NCBI GenBank assembly: GCA_020629055.1
Contig: JAHDEB010000027.1
Span: 8,876 to 45,402, forward strand
DNA length: 36,527 nucleotides
From: Chloroflexota bacterium
GTDB lineage: Bacteria > Chloroflexota > Anaerolineae > Promineifilales > Promineifilaceae
Direction of reading: 5' to 3'
Part shown: positions 25,605-33,775 of the stretch, piece after piece
Layout: each line of letters starts with the position of its first letter
How positions within the stretch are numbered: the first letter of the stretch is position 1
The notes under the pieces: model-generated
What the model was told of the DNA's origin: nothing
The model's database searches: none
Seen by the model: only the letters and a program-made list of their open reading frames with translations
Made by a program: the position numbers and the translations under genes

Positions 25605-25744
25605 ATTGAGACTTTCCCTTTGAAAAAAATCATATGAAATTCAGACTCACTATTACTATGTAAGGAATCCTACTTATTGTCGGTTAAACGGCCTATTAAC
25701 GCCTAAATGCACTATGAACACGATAAATTTTGTATATAGGCCGA

Positions 25745-25773
25745 TTGCCATTTTAGGGGCCTCTGGCTATAAT
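25745..25773 (+). promoter_or_regulatory. Near-consensus promoter of the 525-aa gene
   Basis: TTGCCA (25745-25750), a 17-bp spacer and TATAAT (25768-25773) form one of the best sigma-70 promoters in the window. The predicted leader is about 70 nt, ending in AGGAG before the GTG at 25850. Confidence 0.7.
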
Positions 25774-25849
25774 CGTTTAGTTCAGAATATTCCAGAGTGA
25801 GTACCCCCACGCTACAAACCTTAAATCCCCTCTATATTAGGAGAGCGCA

Positions 25850-27427
25850 GTGACACAGTCTCGGACAAACGATCCAGAATACTGGATTGAACCAACATTC
25901 AAAATTACAGATTCAGACATTGAAGATTTATATCAATTTCTGATAGATACAGAAGAGCCTCAGCAACTAGAAACCCTTGTTCGCGCAATTATTAGTTCGC
26001 GCCTAAATGTTGAGAAAATGGAACTTCAGAAGCGGTTAGAAGGCCGCACTGTCTACCAACCTGTTCTTGATTATGCTGAAGGCGACCAAATTATTTTTCC
26101 TTCGCTGCAGTTTGCTCACGGGCAAGTTTCAGAGATCCGGGAAGCTCAGAATCCTCAATTTGGATCTTTCAAGGCGATTAAGGTGGAATTTGAGGGTGGC
26201 AAGGAGCGTGAGTTCGCGGCCGGCCTAGACATTGAACATCCGTTGAACAATGGTGATGGTTTAAGCGCCGTTAGCAGTGAAGAGCCGGATCTGGATAAAC
26301 TTTTTGCTTATTATGGGGATCATGTTTCAAACACTCTGCGCAGCCGTTTAGATGAGAACGAAGAGTTCGTGCGGTTGGCCGATCAATGGTTTATCAAATC
26401 CCTCTTTTCAGAGGTTAGTGTTGGGCACCTGCATCTAACCGAAGCGGTGCTTGATATGAATGAAGGCGGCCCGCTGACGACGCCAGAGATTTTAAAAGAC
26501 TTAGATATGGACAGCGGTGTTAAACCATCCGTCCAAGAATTCTCTTTAAACTACCATTTGCAACAAGATGAAAGATTTGTTGAGGTTGCCCCTCCTGGCA
26601 AAGTCGCTTGGTTCTTACATCGGTTAACACCAGAAGATGTACAAAACATCCCTGAAAGGTTAAATCTTGAACCGATTTCATTTGATCGGGCGTTGTTCGG
26701 TTCTCAGCTGGTACAGATCGAGCGAGAGATTGACGATGAATGGTCAGAGATCGAATCGGCCGACATGAAGCAGACGGTTAAATTTTCAATCACCTATCCA
26801 CATCTTTCAAGTGGCACCTTGCCTCTGGCTTCACGTATTCGTCCATTGTTTCCTCTAGGTGTTTCGCAAACACAACTGGTTACTTTGATTGATGATATGA
26901 CGGGACAAGAGTTCAGCGTTTGGGTTGTGGGCAAACATCGCTATATTACCGGTCTAGCTGACTGGTTCGAGCGTAACAGCATTCCGGTTGGTGGATACAT
27001 TAACCTGACCCCAACAGACCAGCCCGGCCGCGTAATTATCGGTTGCGACCGACGCCGTAAAGAGCGTAAAGAATATGTTCGGGTGGCAAGTGTTGTTGAT
27101 AACGGCGTACGTTTCGAATTACGTAAACAGAACATCGGCTGTGATTATGACGAACTGATGATTGTCGATACCGAACAAACGGCCGCTCTAGATACGATCT
27201 ATCGCAAAACAAGTCAGCGACCGCTCAATGAACTACTCGCCGGAATCTTCCCAGACCTAACCAGTGAAGGGACCCAGAACTCCGTACATGCTAAAACACT
27301 TTATAGTGCGATTAATATGTTGCGCAGAGTACCGTCAGGCGCGATTTTTGCAGAATTGGTTCGCCAGCCAGCATTTATCTCTGTTGGAGATCAATATTGG
27401 CAGTTCGACCCAAACCGGATGCAATAA
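25850..27427 (+). CDS. Unrecognised 525-aa protein, possible C-terminal winged helix
   Basis: A GTG start at 25850 is preceded by AGGAG at a good distance. The product is soluble, acidic and without signal peptide or membrane span. I do not recognise the N-terminal two thirds: an acidic helical start (DIEDLYQFLIDTEEPQQLE), a small beta segment (DQIIFPSLQFAHGQVSEIRE) and a region with WFIKSLF. The middle contains beta-rich RVIIGCDRRRKERKEYVRVA, with a basic patch that could bind nucleic acid. The C-terminal about 70 residues (HAKTLYSAINMLRRVPSG, then QYWQFDP) resemble HARE-HTH/winged-helix domains. Together with the downstream HTH-like gene this suggests a DNA- or RNA-associated role (inference). 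It has a strong promoter of its own. Confidence 0.7.
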   Translation: MTQSRTNDPEYWIEPTFKITDSDIEDLYQFLIDTEEPQQLETLVRAIISSRLNVEKMELQKRLEGRTVYQPVLDYAEGDQIIFPSLQFAHGQVSEIREAQNPQFGSFKAIKVEFEGGKEREFAAGLDIEHPLNNGDGLSAVSSEEPDLDKLFAYYGDHVSNTLRSRLDENEEFVRLADQWFIKSLFSEVSVGHLHLTEAVLDMNEGGPLTTPEILKDLDMDSGVKPSVQEFSLNYHLQQDERFVEVAPPGKVAWFLHRLTPEDVQNIPERLNLEPISFDRALFGSQLVQIEREIDDEWSEIESADMKQTVKFSITYPHLSSGTLPLASRIRPLFPLGVSQTQLVTLIDDMTGQEFSVWVVGKHRYITGLADWFERNSIPVGGYINLTPTDQPGRVIIGCDRRRKERKEYVRVASVVDNGVRFELRKQNIGCDYDELMIVDTEQTAALDTIYRKTSQRPLNELLAGIFPDLTSEGTQNSVHAKTLYSAINMLRRVPSGAIFAELVRQPAFISVGDQYWQFDPNRMQ

Positions 27428-27461
27428 TAAAAGTTAAATATTAGGGATTTAAAACCATACT

Positions 27462-27905
27462 ATGGCAGGCAGACCAAAAATTAACCTCAAAGGTAATAAG
27501 AAAGTAGATGAAAGTTCCCGATTCCATATCGACTACGAATGGTGGAATCGGTCAACGATGGATTTAAAAGCTTATTTGGCAACGCGCCTTCAGGCTTTGG
27601 GAATTGGTGATATCCACTTCAACCCAGAGATTGATGAGGTTGATATTGTCGACATGAGTACAGGCGAGGTTCGTCGGGTTGATGGTTTTCAATATGTGGT
27701 GCACACATATTTCCGTCAACTGCCAGAAGATTTCGCTTCTAAATCTTCATTAGTAGACGCGGTTTTTTGTGTATTACTTGCCAATGCCAATCAACCGATG
27801 ACCGTCGCAGAGATTTCGGCCGAAATCGGACGTACACCAGACGTTGTTTTGCGCACAATCGGTGGAACTCGGATTTACCAAGGTATTTCCCCTGTCATTG
27901 ATTAG
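27462..27905 (+). CDS. Unrecognised 147-aa protein with C-terminal HTH-like region
   Basis: It starts at the ATG at 27462, 34 bp after the 525-aa gene, and is probably in the same operon. The N-terminus is basic (MAGRPKINLKGNKKVD). The middle has IDYEWWNRSTMDLKAYL and a beta segment (EVDIVDMSTGEVRRVDGFQY). The C-terminal third (MTVAEISAEIGRTPDVVLRT) has the spacing of a helix-turn-helix. No signal peptide or membrane span is present. With its neighbour it forms a two-gene unit that I cannot assign to a known family; a transcriptional or nucleoid role is the simplest guess. Confidence 0.7.
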   Translation: MAGRPKINLKGNKKVDESSRFHIDYEWWNRSTMDLKAYLATRLQALGIGDIHFNPEIDEVDIVDMSTGEVRRVDGFQYVVHTYFRQLPEDFASKSSLVDAVFCVLLANANQPMTVAEISAEIGRTPDVVLRTIGGTRIYQGISPVID

Positions 27906-27945
27906 GGTAGAAGGGCTAATTCGTTAGGCAAGAACGCGAATTTAA

Positions 27946-27971
27946 AATGAGACAGTAATTTATGTCTCGTT
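27946..27971. other. Hairpin after the 147-aa gene
   Basis: A 9-bp stem AATGAGACA/TGTCTCGTT with an 8-nt loop lies 40 bp past the stop at 27905. The nearest T-run (ATTTTTTG) is about 10 nt further on, so it is at best a loose intrinsic terminator. Confidence 0.4.
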
Positions 27972-28042
27972 CAGTAAAAGATTTTTTGCCTTGCTAACCG
28001 CTTTCTTTATAAAATTAGTTGGTTGTACAACTTAATTTTTTA

Positions 28043-28118
28043 GCCCCAGTAGCTCAATGGATAGAGCGCCGGACTTCTAATCCGTAGGTTGAGGGTTCGA
28101 TTCCTTCCTGGGGTGCCA
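28043..28118 (+). tRNA. tRNA-Arg (UCU anticodon)
   Basis: The acceptor stem GCCCCAG pairs with CTGGGGT (one G-U at the end). The D arm contains AGCTCAATGGATAGAGC. The anticodon loop CTTCTAA gives TCT at 28076-28078. The T arm contains GGTTCGATTCC. CCA is encoded at 28116-28118. It is a complete 76-nt gene decoding AGA codons. Confidence 0.97.
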
Positions 28119-28126
28119 TTAAAATA

Positions 28127-28155
28127 AACCGTTGGTTGAAAGCCAGCGGTTTTTT
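28127..28155 (+). terminator. Intrinsic terminator of tRNA-Arg
   Basis: A 9-bp stem AACCGTTGG/CCAGCGGTT (one G-U) with a 7-nt loop is followed by TTTT, 8 bp after the CCA end. Confidence 0.8.
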
Positions 28156-28171
28156 GTTACCATTTTTCAAG

Positions 28172-28339
28172 ATGAAAATATTTTCTGTACAAGAAAGGAT
28201 TGATGCGGCCGTACTCGGCGGATGGATTCATGCATCGGGTGGCGAAAATGGTCAGGACCTTTTTGGGGAGAGTGGGATGCTTGCATCAGAATTGGCCGAT
28301 CTTATTCCTATAGTCACCAAGGGGTTGGTTTCTAATTAA
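28172..28339 (+). CDS. Possible small protein, 55 aa, directly before fumarase
   Basis: The ATG at 28172 opens 55 codons ending in TAA exactly where the fumarase ATG begins (28340). The peptide (starting MKIFSVQERIDAAVLGGWIH) is soluble, mildly acidic and not recognised. The end-to-start junction suggests coupling. Against it, there is no Shine-Dalgarno sequence, and the start lies only 17 bp after the tRNA terminator. It could also be a remnant of a larger gene. Confidence 0.35.
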   Translation: MKIFSVQERIDAAVLGGWIHASGGENGQDLFGESGMLASELADLIPIVTKGLVSN

Positions 28340-29185
28340 ATGACCCAGCTAAGAGAATTACCCGTTGATAAGATAACCAAAGCGATCGGAGATTTAATCC
28401 AAGAATCCGCCTATGCACTGCCCGATGATTACCTTGCGGCGATGCGATCGGCTCAGGAGCGTGAGGCATCTCAAGTCGGCCGCATCATGATCAGCACGCT
28501 TCTCGAAAATTCCGACTATGCTGCATCTCAACAGATTCCAACTTGTCAAGATACAGGCATGGCGATCGTCATGCTTGAAATAGGGCAAGATGTGCATCTT
28601 GTGGGTGGCGGGTTAACTGATGCGGTGAACGCCGGGGTGCGGCAAGGGTATGCTGACTTACGCAAATCGGTCGTGGCAGACCCGCTCTTACGAGAAAATA
28701 CGGCGGACAATTCTCCAGCGGTGCTTCACACAGATATTGTTCCTGGGGATCGGTTAAAAATTACCGTTGCCATGAAAGGGTTTGGGGCTGAACTGATGAG
28801 CCGCTTGCAGATGTTGCCGGCCAACTCCGGTTCTGCTGCCGTCACAGAATTTGTTTTAGAGACCATCAGAGCAGCCGGACCAAACGCCTGTCCACCGATC
28901 ATTGTTGGGGTCGGATTGGGCAGTTCATTTGATGGGGTGGGTCTTTTAGCGAAAAAGGCTCTAATGCGGCCGTTGGGTCAACCTTCACCACAGCCCCATA
29001 TCGCCCAGCTTGAACAAGAGTTGCTCCAACAGGTAAATGCGTTAGGGATCGGGCCTCAAGGGTTTGGTGGCTCTGTGACAGCCTTGGCCGTACACATCGA
29101 ATCGTTTGCGACACATATCGCAGCTTTGCCAGTTGCAGTAAATCTCAATTGTTCAGCGCCTCGTCGCGCGTCGATTATTTTATAA
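28340..29185 (+). CDS. Class I fumarate hydratase, alpha subunit
   Basis: The product is 281 aa, matching the N-terminal half of FumA and the alpha subunit of two-subunit class I fumarases. The three Cys expected to ligate the [4Fe-4S] cluster are present: about 69 in PTCQDTGMA, about 184 in NACPPIIVGVGLG, and about 271 near the C-terminus. ENTADNSPAVLHTDIV and MKGFGAELMS are further signatures. Together with the next gene it would interconvert fumarate and malate in the cytoplasm. A related tartrate dehydratase cannot be fully excluded. It is followed 20 bp downstream by the beta subunit. Confidence 0.9.
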   Translation: MTQLRELPVDKITKAIGDLIQESAYALPDDYLAAMRSAQEREASQVGRIMISTLLENSDYAASQQIPTCQDTGMAIVMLEIGQDVHLVGGGLTDAVNAGVRQGYADLRKSVVADPLLRENTADNSPAVLHTDIVPGDRLKITVAMKGFGAELMSRLQMLPANSGSAAVTEFVLETIRAAGPNACPPIIVGVGLGSSFDGVGLLAKKALMRPLGQPSPQPHIAQLEQELLQQVNALGIGPQGFGGSVTALAVHIESFATHIAALPVAVNLNCSAPRRASIIL

Positions 29186-29205
29186 TACCCTAACTGATCA
29201 AACGT

Positions 29206-29763
29206 ATGCTGCCTAAATCGATCCAACTACCACTGTCAAAAGAATCTGTTTTAGAGTTGCGAGCAGGCGATATTGTTTTGCTGATGGGGGATTTGCTTAC
29301 CGCACGAGACGCTGCGCACAAACGGTTGATTGCCGAAATTGAAGCAGGAAATAATTTGCCGGTACAGTTGGCAGGAGAAACGATTTATTACGTTGGCCCT
29401 GCCCCTGCGGGCCCTAGCCAGCCGGTTGGGCCAGCTGGTCCTACCACCAGCGGCCGCATGGACCCTTATACAATTCCTCTTCTAAAATTGGGATTGAGGG
29501 GGATGATTGGCAAGGGGTACCGAAGCGAGCCGATAAAACAGGCGCTAATTCAGCATCAAGCGGTTTATTTTGCAGCTGTCGGTGGGGCCGCAGCTTTGCT
29601 TTCGAAGCAGATCCAGGCATCAGAAATCATCGCATATTCAGATTTAGACACGGAGGCGATTCGTCGCTTTTCGGTTGTTGGATTCCCTGTTATCGTTGTA
29701 AACGACTGTTATGGTGGCGATGCCTACGCAGACGGGCTCGCTGAATATGGTCCACCTAATTAA
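29206..29763 (+). CDS. Class I fumarate hydratase, beta subunit
   Basis: The product is 185 aa, matching the C-terminal domain of FumA and the beta subunit of two-subunit enzymes. It shows LRAGDIVLLMGDLLTARDAAHKR, IYYVGPAPA, TTSGRMDPYT, KGYRSEPI and AVGGAAALLSKQI, all family hallmarks. The active site forms at the interface with the alpha subunit. No signal peptide is present. The citrate synthase elsewhere in the window belongs to the same cycle but is not co-transcribed. The dioxygenase gene starts 35 bp further on and may be in the same operon. Confidence 0.92.
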   Translation: MLPKSIQLPLSKESVLELRAGDIVLLMGDLLTARDAAHKRLIAEIEAGNNLPVQLAGETIYYVGPAPAGPSQPVGPAGPTTSGRMDPYTIPLLKLGLRGMIGKGYRSEPIKQALIQHQAVYFAAVGGAAALLSKQIQASEIIAYSDLDTEAIRRFSVVGFPVIVVNDCYGGDAYADGLAEYGPPN

Positions 29764-29798
29764 GAAGAATAAGACAGACAGGAATCGGAAGGAAACTT

Positions 29799-30932
29799 AT
29801 GAACGTTGAAAAACAATTCACCAATGGATTTTTGCCAGACGTTGACCCCTTGCGCCATTTACCGGCCGCTTGTGCAGATTGGACGGATGTTGGGGATGAT
29901 TTACGCAAGCTCGTTTTAACACGTCATCTGCGGCCGATTGTGAAAGAGCAGCTTCCAGACTTTCCGCTAGAAGCATTAAAGTCACCTGCTGAGAAATGGC
30001 GAGCGGTTAATCTGTTTGCTTACTTGACGAGCCTGTATATTTTGGGGTCGCATGGGGAGCCGGTTAATACGATCCCGGCCAAATTGGCGGTCCCTTACCA
30101 TGCGTTAGCAACCGAGTTGGGTATTCCACCCATTTTGTCATATGCCACGCAAACGCTGGTGAATTGGCGCCGCATCGACCCAAATGGACCAATTGTGGCG
30201 GAGAATTTAACCCTCCATCAAAATTTTTTAGGCGGAATGGATGAAGAATGGTTTGTGACCCTGCATGTTGAAATAGAGGCGGCCGCGGCTCCCGCGATAC
30301 AAAGCCTAATACGCTTAAAACAGGCTGTCGCAACCTCCGATTACGCGATGATTACCCGTAGTCTTCAAAAAATCGGGGATACGCTGGAGGCAATGACAAA
30401 AATTTTGGAACGGATGCCAGAACGTTGTGACCCATACATCTATTACAACCGGGTGCGGCCGTTTATGTTTGGTTGGAAGGACAACGAAATGTTTCCAGAG
30501 GGCGTTGTTTACGAGGGGGTTGAGGCATACCAGAATAAGCCGGTTAAACTACGCGGAGAAACCGGTGCACAAAGTAGCGTTGTGCCAGCGATTGACGCAG
30601 CTCTGGGAATTGCTCACGAGCGGGATGAGATGCGAATTTACCTTATCGAGATGTTTGACTATATGCCGCCTACTGATCGCAATTTAATTTATACGCTGCA
30701 GAAAGGGGTAAACGCGCGCAAAATGATCTCTGACAGCGGTGATCAGCTGCTAAAAGATGCCTACAATTATGCGGTAGAGAAGCTGAGTCAATTTCGAATT
30801 CGACATATTGAATATGCTGCGATGTATATCTTAAAACCGGCAAAATCGGTTGAAGGGGTAGGGACCGGTGGAACCCCATTTACGTTTTATCTAAAAAAAC
30901 ATATCGCAGAAACCAAGAAACACCTTTTATAG
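29799..30932 (+). CDS. Indoleamine 2,3-dioxygenase
   Basis: The product is 377 aa with AGGAA before the ATG. Signatures of the IDO family are visible: NRVRPFMFGWKD (about 218-228), FPEGVVYEGV, GETGAQSSVVPAIDAALGI (about 253-271), FRIRHIEYAAMYI with the likely proximal heme ligand His about 336, and GTGGTPF with KKHIAET at the C-terminus. The enzyme is a cytoplasmic heme dioxygenase that opens the indole ring of tryptophan to N-formylkynurenine. No formamidase, kynureninase or kynurenine 3-monooxygenase gene is nearby, so the product's fate is unknown. It lies 35 bp after the fumarase beta gene and convergent with the carboxypeptidase gene. Confidence 0.88.
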   Translation: MNVEKQFTNGFLPDVDPLRHLPAACADWTDVGDDLRKLVLTRHLRPIVKEQLPDFPLEALKSPAEKWRAVNLFAYLTSLYILGSHGEPVNTIPAKLAVPYHALATELGIPPILSYATQTLVNWRRIDPNGPIVAENLTLHQNFLGGMDEEWFVTLHVEIEAAAAPAIQSLIRLKQAVATSDYAMITRSLQKIGDTLEAMTKILERMPERCDPYIYYNRVRPFMFGWKDNEMFPEGVVYEGVEAYQNKPVKLRGETGAQSSVVPAIDAALGIAHERDEMRIYLIEMFDYMPPTDRNLIYTLQKGVNARKMISDSGDQLLKDAYNYAVEKLSQFRIRHIEYAAMYILKPAKSVEGVGTGGTPFTFYLKKHIAETKKHLL

Positions 30933-30942
30933 GCGCATTCCC

Positions 30943-31995
30943 CTAACTTCCGTCAGTTGGTTCAACAATCCATTTAATCACTTCTAAAACACCGGCCAAA
31001 TTCCGGTCAAACTCCGTCCCAAAGTGGTCGGTCAACTCAACGTCGATAGCAGCGATATTTTTGGTTGCCAAGTAGTCTGCCGCTGTTCCGGTAACCGCAT
31101 ACGAGAATGTGGTGCCACCTTTTGATGGGGGTAAATAGCCGGAGCCGATTTCATACGCCAGCAAGATGCCTGGTGTGTTGTCGGCCATGATATCTCCGCA
31201 GAAACCTGGGTAAATGGCACTGGCGGCACTGTGATAGAAGATGACCGCGGCCGGGTCAGAGTCTTCGATGAAGAAGCGCACATCTTGAACCTCCTTTTCA
31301 GACTCTGGGAATGCTCCGCCCGACACCTCCTGTCGTCTCCAATACCCGATCGGCTCCCATTGACAATCCCAATTACGATTTAGATCGACTTCATTTGAAT
31401 TGAATCGGCCGGATTCTGTTGAATAAGGCACATCGTTGCGGCTAAATCGGTTCGGGCTGCCGACGATTAGTCTTAGCCCGTCTGGGTTCATGACAGGGAT
31501 GATAGAAAGGCGTAGGGTTTCAGGGATAAGATCGGGATTGGCTTCAAGGTGATCGATCAACTCATACATCAATAAAACCGTATTCCATTCATACCCCCCG
31601 TGCATGCCGCCGATTAAAATCAGATGACTTTCTCCCCAACCAAATTGATGCACATTGATCGCTTCACCTTGTGTTGAAAAGGTCATCGCATAAACGATTG
31701 AGTCAGGGCGTGGAGTCGGGGTATTCGTCGGAAGAATAACAGGCGTTGGGGATGGCAGAGATGCGACCGTTGCTACAAGCGTTACAGGGATTGTTTCTGT
31801 AGGTAGAGGCGTATTTGTAGGGATTCGAGTGGGCAGGGGGGCTGTTGTTGCGGTAGGCGGCGCCGCGACTGTCGGGACATCTACCGTGGGCACCTCTGCT
31901 AAGGAAACAGGTTCTGGACTGCTGCATCCGATAGCGAAAATCAATAGTGCAACAATAAGTGCGAGGGTCATACAAATCGAGACGGATTTCTTCAT
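30943..31995 (-). CDS. M14-family zinc carboxypeptidase lipoprotein
   Basis: I start at the ATG at 31995 (350 aa), which places a signal sequence with a lipobox (FAIGC, lipidated Cys about 24) correctly; a start at 32049 would add 18 residues before it. A Pro/Thr linker (about 35-98) is followed by the M14 domain. It shows GGMHGGYEWN with zinc ligands His about 132 and Glu about 136, PVMNPDGLRL, DLNRNWDC (substrate-binding Asn-Arg), FYHSA with third zinc ligand His about 255, and IDVELTDH with catalytic Glu about 320. It should trim C-terminal or cross-linked amino acids from peptides, possibly peptidoglycan, outside the membrane. It is convergent with the dioxygenase gene, 10 bp apart. Confidence 0.9.
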   Translation of the reverse strand: MKKSVSICMTLALIVALLIFAIGCSSPEPVSLAEVPTVDVPTVAAPPTATTAPLPTRIPTNTPLPTETIPVTLVATVASLPSPTPVILPTNTPTPRPDSIVYAMTFSTQGEAINVHQFGWGESHLILIGGMHGGYEWNTVLLMYELIDHLEANPDLIPETLRLSIIPVMNPDGLRLIVGSPNRFSRNDVPYSTESGRFNSNEVDLNRNWDCQWEPIGYWRRQEVSGGAFPESEKEVQDVRFFIEDSDPAAVIFYHSAASAIYPGFCGDIMADNTPGILLAYEIGSGYLPPSKGGTTFSYAVTGTAADYLATKNIAAIDVELTDHFGTEFDRNLAGVLEVIKWIVEPTDGS

Positions 31996-32065
31996 TCCTT
32001 TAGTTTGACCAATCCTGCGTTTGATTGCAAAAAACCCTAGTAAATCCAAATAATTTGTATCGTTA

Positions 32066-32103
32066 GCATACTATCCAAACCACCTCTAGTTTGGATAGTA
32101 TGC
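32066..32103. repeat. Perfect 14-bp inverted repeat
   Basis: GCATACTATCCAAA (32066-32079) and TTTGGATAGTATGC (32090-32103) are exact complements around a 10-nt loop. No T-run follows on either strand. It lies between the divergent carboxypeptidase and GlsB-type genes and could be an operator or a structured RNA leader. Confidence 0.75.
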
Positions 32104-32284
32104 CACAAAAATATACGTCCAGTGCAGTCGTTTTACTAAAGCTTGCCTGAATCTTGGGGAAACAGTAGTCTTATTGAATTGAGGCGATAACTTTATGCGC
32201 AACTAATGTTGGGCCATAGGCGTATAAGAGTTACCGAGCTTATTGTTTTTATAAATCACCTTAGTTTGAAAAAAGGAGGCAGTA

Positions 32285-32545
32285 ATGGGTGAAATAATGA
32301 ATTTTGTAGTGTGGATCGTCTTTGGTGGCGTGGCTGGCTGGTTAGCGGGTCAGATCATGAAAGGTGGCGGATTCGGGCTGATCGGAAACGTAATTGTGGG
32401 CATCATTGGCTCATTTGTTGGCGGTTTTCTGTTCAGCAATGTCCTTGGTTTAGGGGCTGTAGGCTTCAACTTTATGGGGCTCATCGCGGCCGTTGTTGGC
32501 GCGATACTCTTGCTCTTTATTGTTAGCTTGATCCGCAAAGCATAA
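32285..32545 (+). CDS. GlsB/YeaQ/YmgE-family small membrane protein
   Basis: The product is 86 aa from the ATG at 32285, preceded by AAGGAGG at ideal distance. Three Gly-rich transmembrane segments are visible (WIVFGGVAGWLAGQIMKGGG; LIGNVIVGIIGSFVGGFLF; FMGLIAAVVGAILLLFIV), the family pattern. Members are small inner-membrane proteins linked to general stress responses in several bacteria; the mechanism is unknown. It forms a single-gene unit with a strong terminator downstream, convergent with the sensor kinase gene. Confidence 0.9.
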   Translation: MGEIMNFVVWIVFGGVAGWLAGQIMKGGGFGLIGNVIVGIIGSFVGGFLFSNVLGLGAVGFNFMGLIAAVVGAILLLFIVSLIRKA

Positions 32546-32563
32546 TTGCAACAGCTTGAATAT

Positions 32564-32601
32564 AAAGGGGAATGATTCGGAAGGGTCATTCCCCTTTTTT
32601 T
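32564..32601 (+). terminator. Intrinsic terminator after GlsB-type gene
   Basis: An 11-bp stem AAGGGGAATGA/TCATTCCCCTT is followed by a run of T on the plus strand. It lies between convergent genes and could work less well in the other direction, where only CTTTAT follows. Confidence 0.9.
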
Positions 32602-32621
32602 ATTGGTCTTAGCTGATTAAT

Positions 32622-33752
32622 TTAGACGGGCAGTTTAATAATAAATCGGCTACCCTTTTCAAGTCCATCGCTTTCGGCCGTAATGGTGCCGTTGTGTGTT
32701 TCGATTACTGCTCGAGCGATCGCTAACCCTAAACCGCTACCACCATCATCTTCATGGCGTTGACGAGACGGATCTGCTCGGTAAAACCGATCAAAAACAT
32801 GAGGCAAGTGATCGGGGGCGATCCCATCTCCCGTATCGTTAACACGTATTTCAAGCGACCCGCTTTGCTCTTCCGCCTGAATGGTGATTGTGCCGTTGGC
32901 GGGTGTGTGTCTGATTGCATTATTAATCAAATTATTTAGTGCTTGGGTTATGCGGGTGCGATCGGCCGAGATTGTCGGTAACTTGCCCAGTAACTCCGGC
33001 CGCAATGTGATTTCTTTTTCTTCGGCCATCGGCCGGAATGCCGATGCACAAGCTTGCACCATCTCAGCTATATTTACATCTTCGAAATCCAACGAAAGTT
33101 GATCCGCTTCAGCATTCGCCAACTCATGCAAATCCTCGACCAGACGGGTCAGATGTTGGGTTTGATCAAACAATCCCGCGATTTCTTCTTCATTTGTCGG
33201 ATAAACACCATCGAGCATCGCCCTTAAATTACCCTGAACCACCGTTAATGGGGTTCGTAATTCATGAGCAACATCTGCCAATAAATTTTTTCGAACAGCT
33301 TCCGAATGTCGCAGCCGCTGAGTCATATTATTGAACGCCTTCGCCACCGCCTCGATCTCTTGCCCACCTTTTGAATCATCGATTTGAACGTCTAACTGAC
33401 GCAGATTCAGACTCTGTGCCCCCAATTCTAGGTCTCTTAGCGGCCGGGTTAGTCGCCGGCTAACCATGACCCCCGCAATCGCCCCGATAACACTACTAAG
33501 AAAGGTGATCTGTAACAGCTCACGGGGTAAGTTAAAGCGCATCTCCCTGATGATCGCCCGTATGATGATCTCTTCTTGCTCTTCTGTTAGGTTCGCTTGA
33601 TCAAATACCTCCGTAAATTCCTCCTCGAAGAAAGAACTGTCGACAATTTCGAGCCGGTTAAGACCGATAAAAACGCCGATCGGTAATATCGTGAAGGCGA
33701 TCTGTACAAGGGCAAATGTTATGGCGATGCGTATCCAGAGACGATTAAACAT
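32622..33752 (-). CDS. Sensor histidine kinase (two TM, HAMP)
   Basis: The product is 376 aa. TM1 is at about 8-31 and TM2 at about 78-97, with an acidic sensor loop of only about 45 residues between them. A HAMP domain follows (about 98-150), then HisKA with phosphoacceptor His about 163 in DVAHELRTPL, and HATPase_c with N-box NNLINNAIRH, DTGDGIAP and GSGLGLAIA. It is an inner-membrane kinase for the response regulator encoded 23 bp upstream. The short acidic sensor loop is compatible with sensing envelope stress or ions, and the upstream ABC exporter genes may be its target (inference). Confidence 0.95.
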   Translation of the reverse strand: MFNRLWIRIAITFALVQIAFTILPIGVFIGLNRLEIVDSSFFEEEFTEVFDQANLTEEQEEIIIRAIIREMRFNLPRELLQITFLSSVIGAIAGVMVSRRLTRPLRDLELGAQSLNLRQLDVQIDDSKGGQEIEAVAKAFNNMTQRLRHSEAVRKNLLADVAHELRTPLTVVQGNLRAMLDGVYPTNEEEIAGLFDQTQHLTRLVEDLHELANAEADQLSLDFEDVNIAEMVQACASAFRPMAEEKEITLRPELLGKLPTISADRTRITQALNNLINNAIRHTPANGTITIQAEEQSGSLEIRVNDTGDGIAPDHLPHVFDRFYRADPSRQRHEDDGGSGLGLAIARAVIETHNGTITAESDGLEKGSRFIIKLPV

Positions 33753-33775
33753 GTTTAAATGTTAGATAGACGGTT

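Noticed and set aside
28043-28339. tRNA-Arg as an integration site with a mobile remnant
   Set aside because: No duplicated tRNA 3' end, integrase or att-like repeat was found; the tRNA is followed by its own terminator and housekeeping genes.
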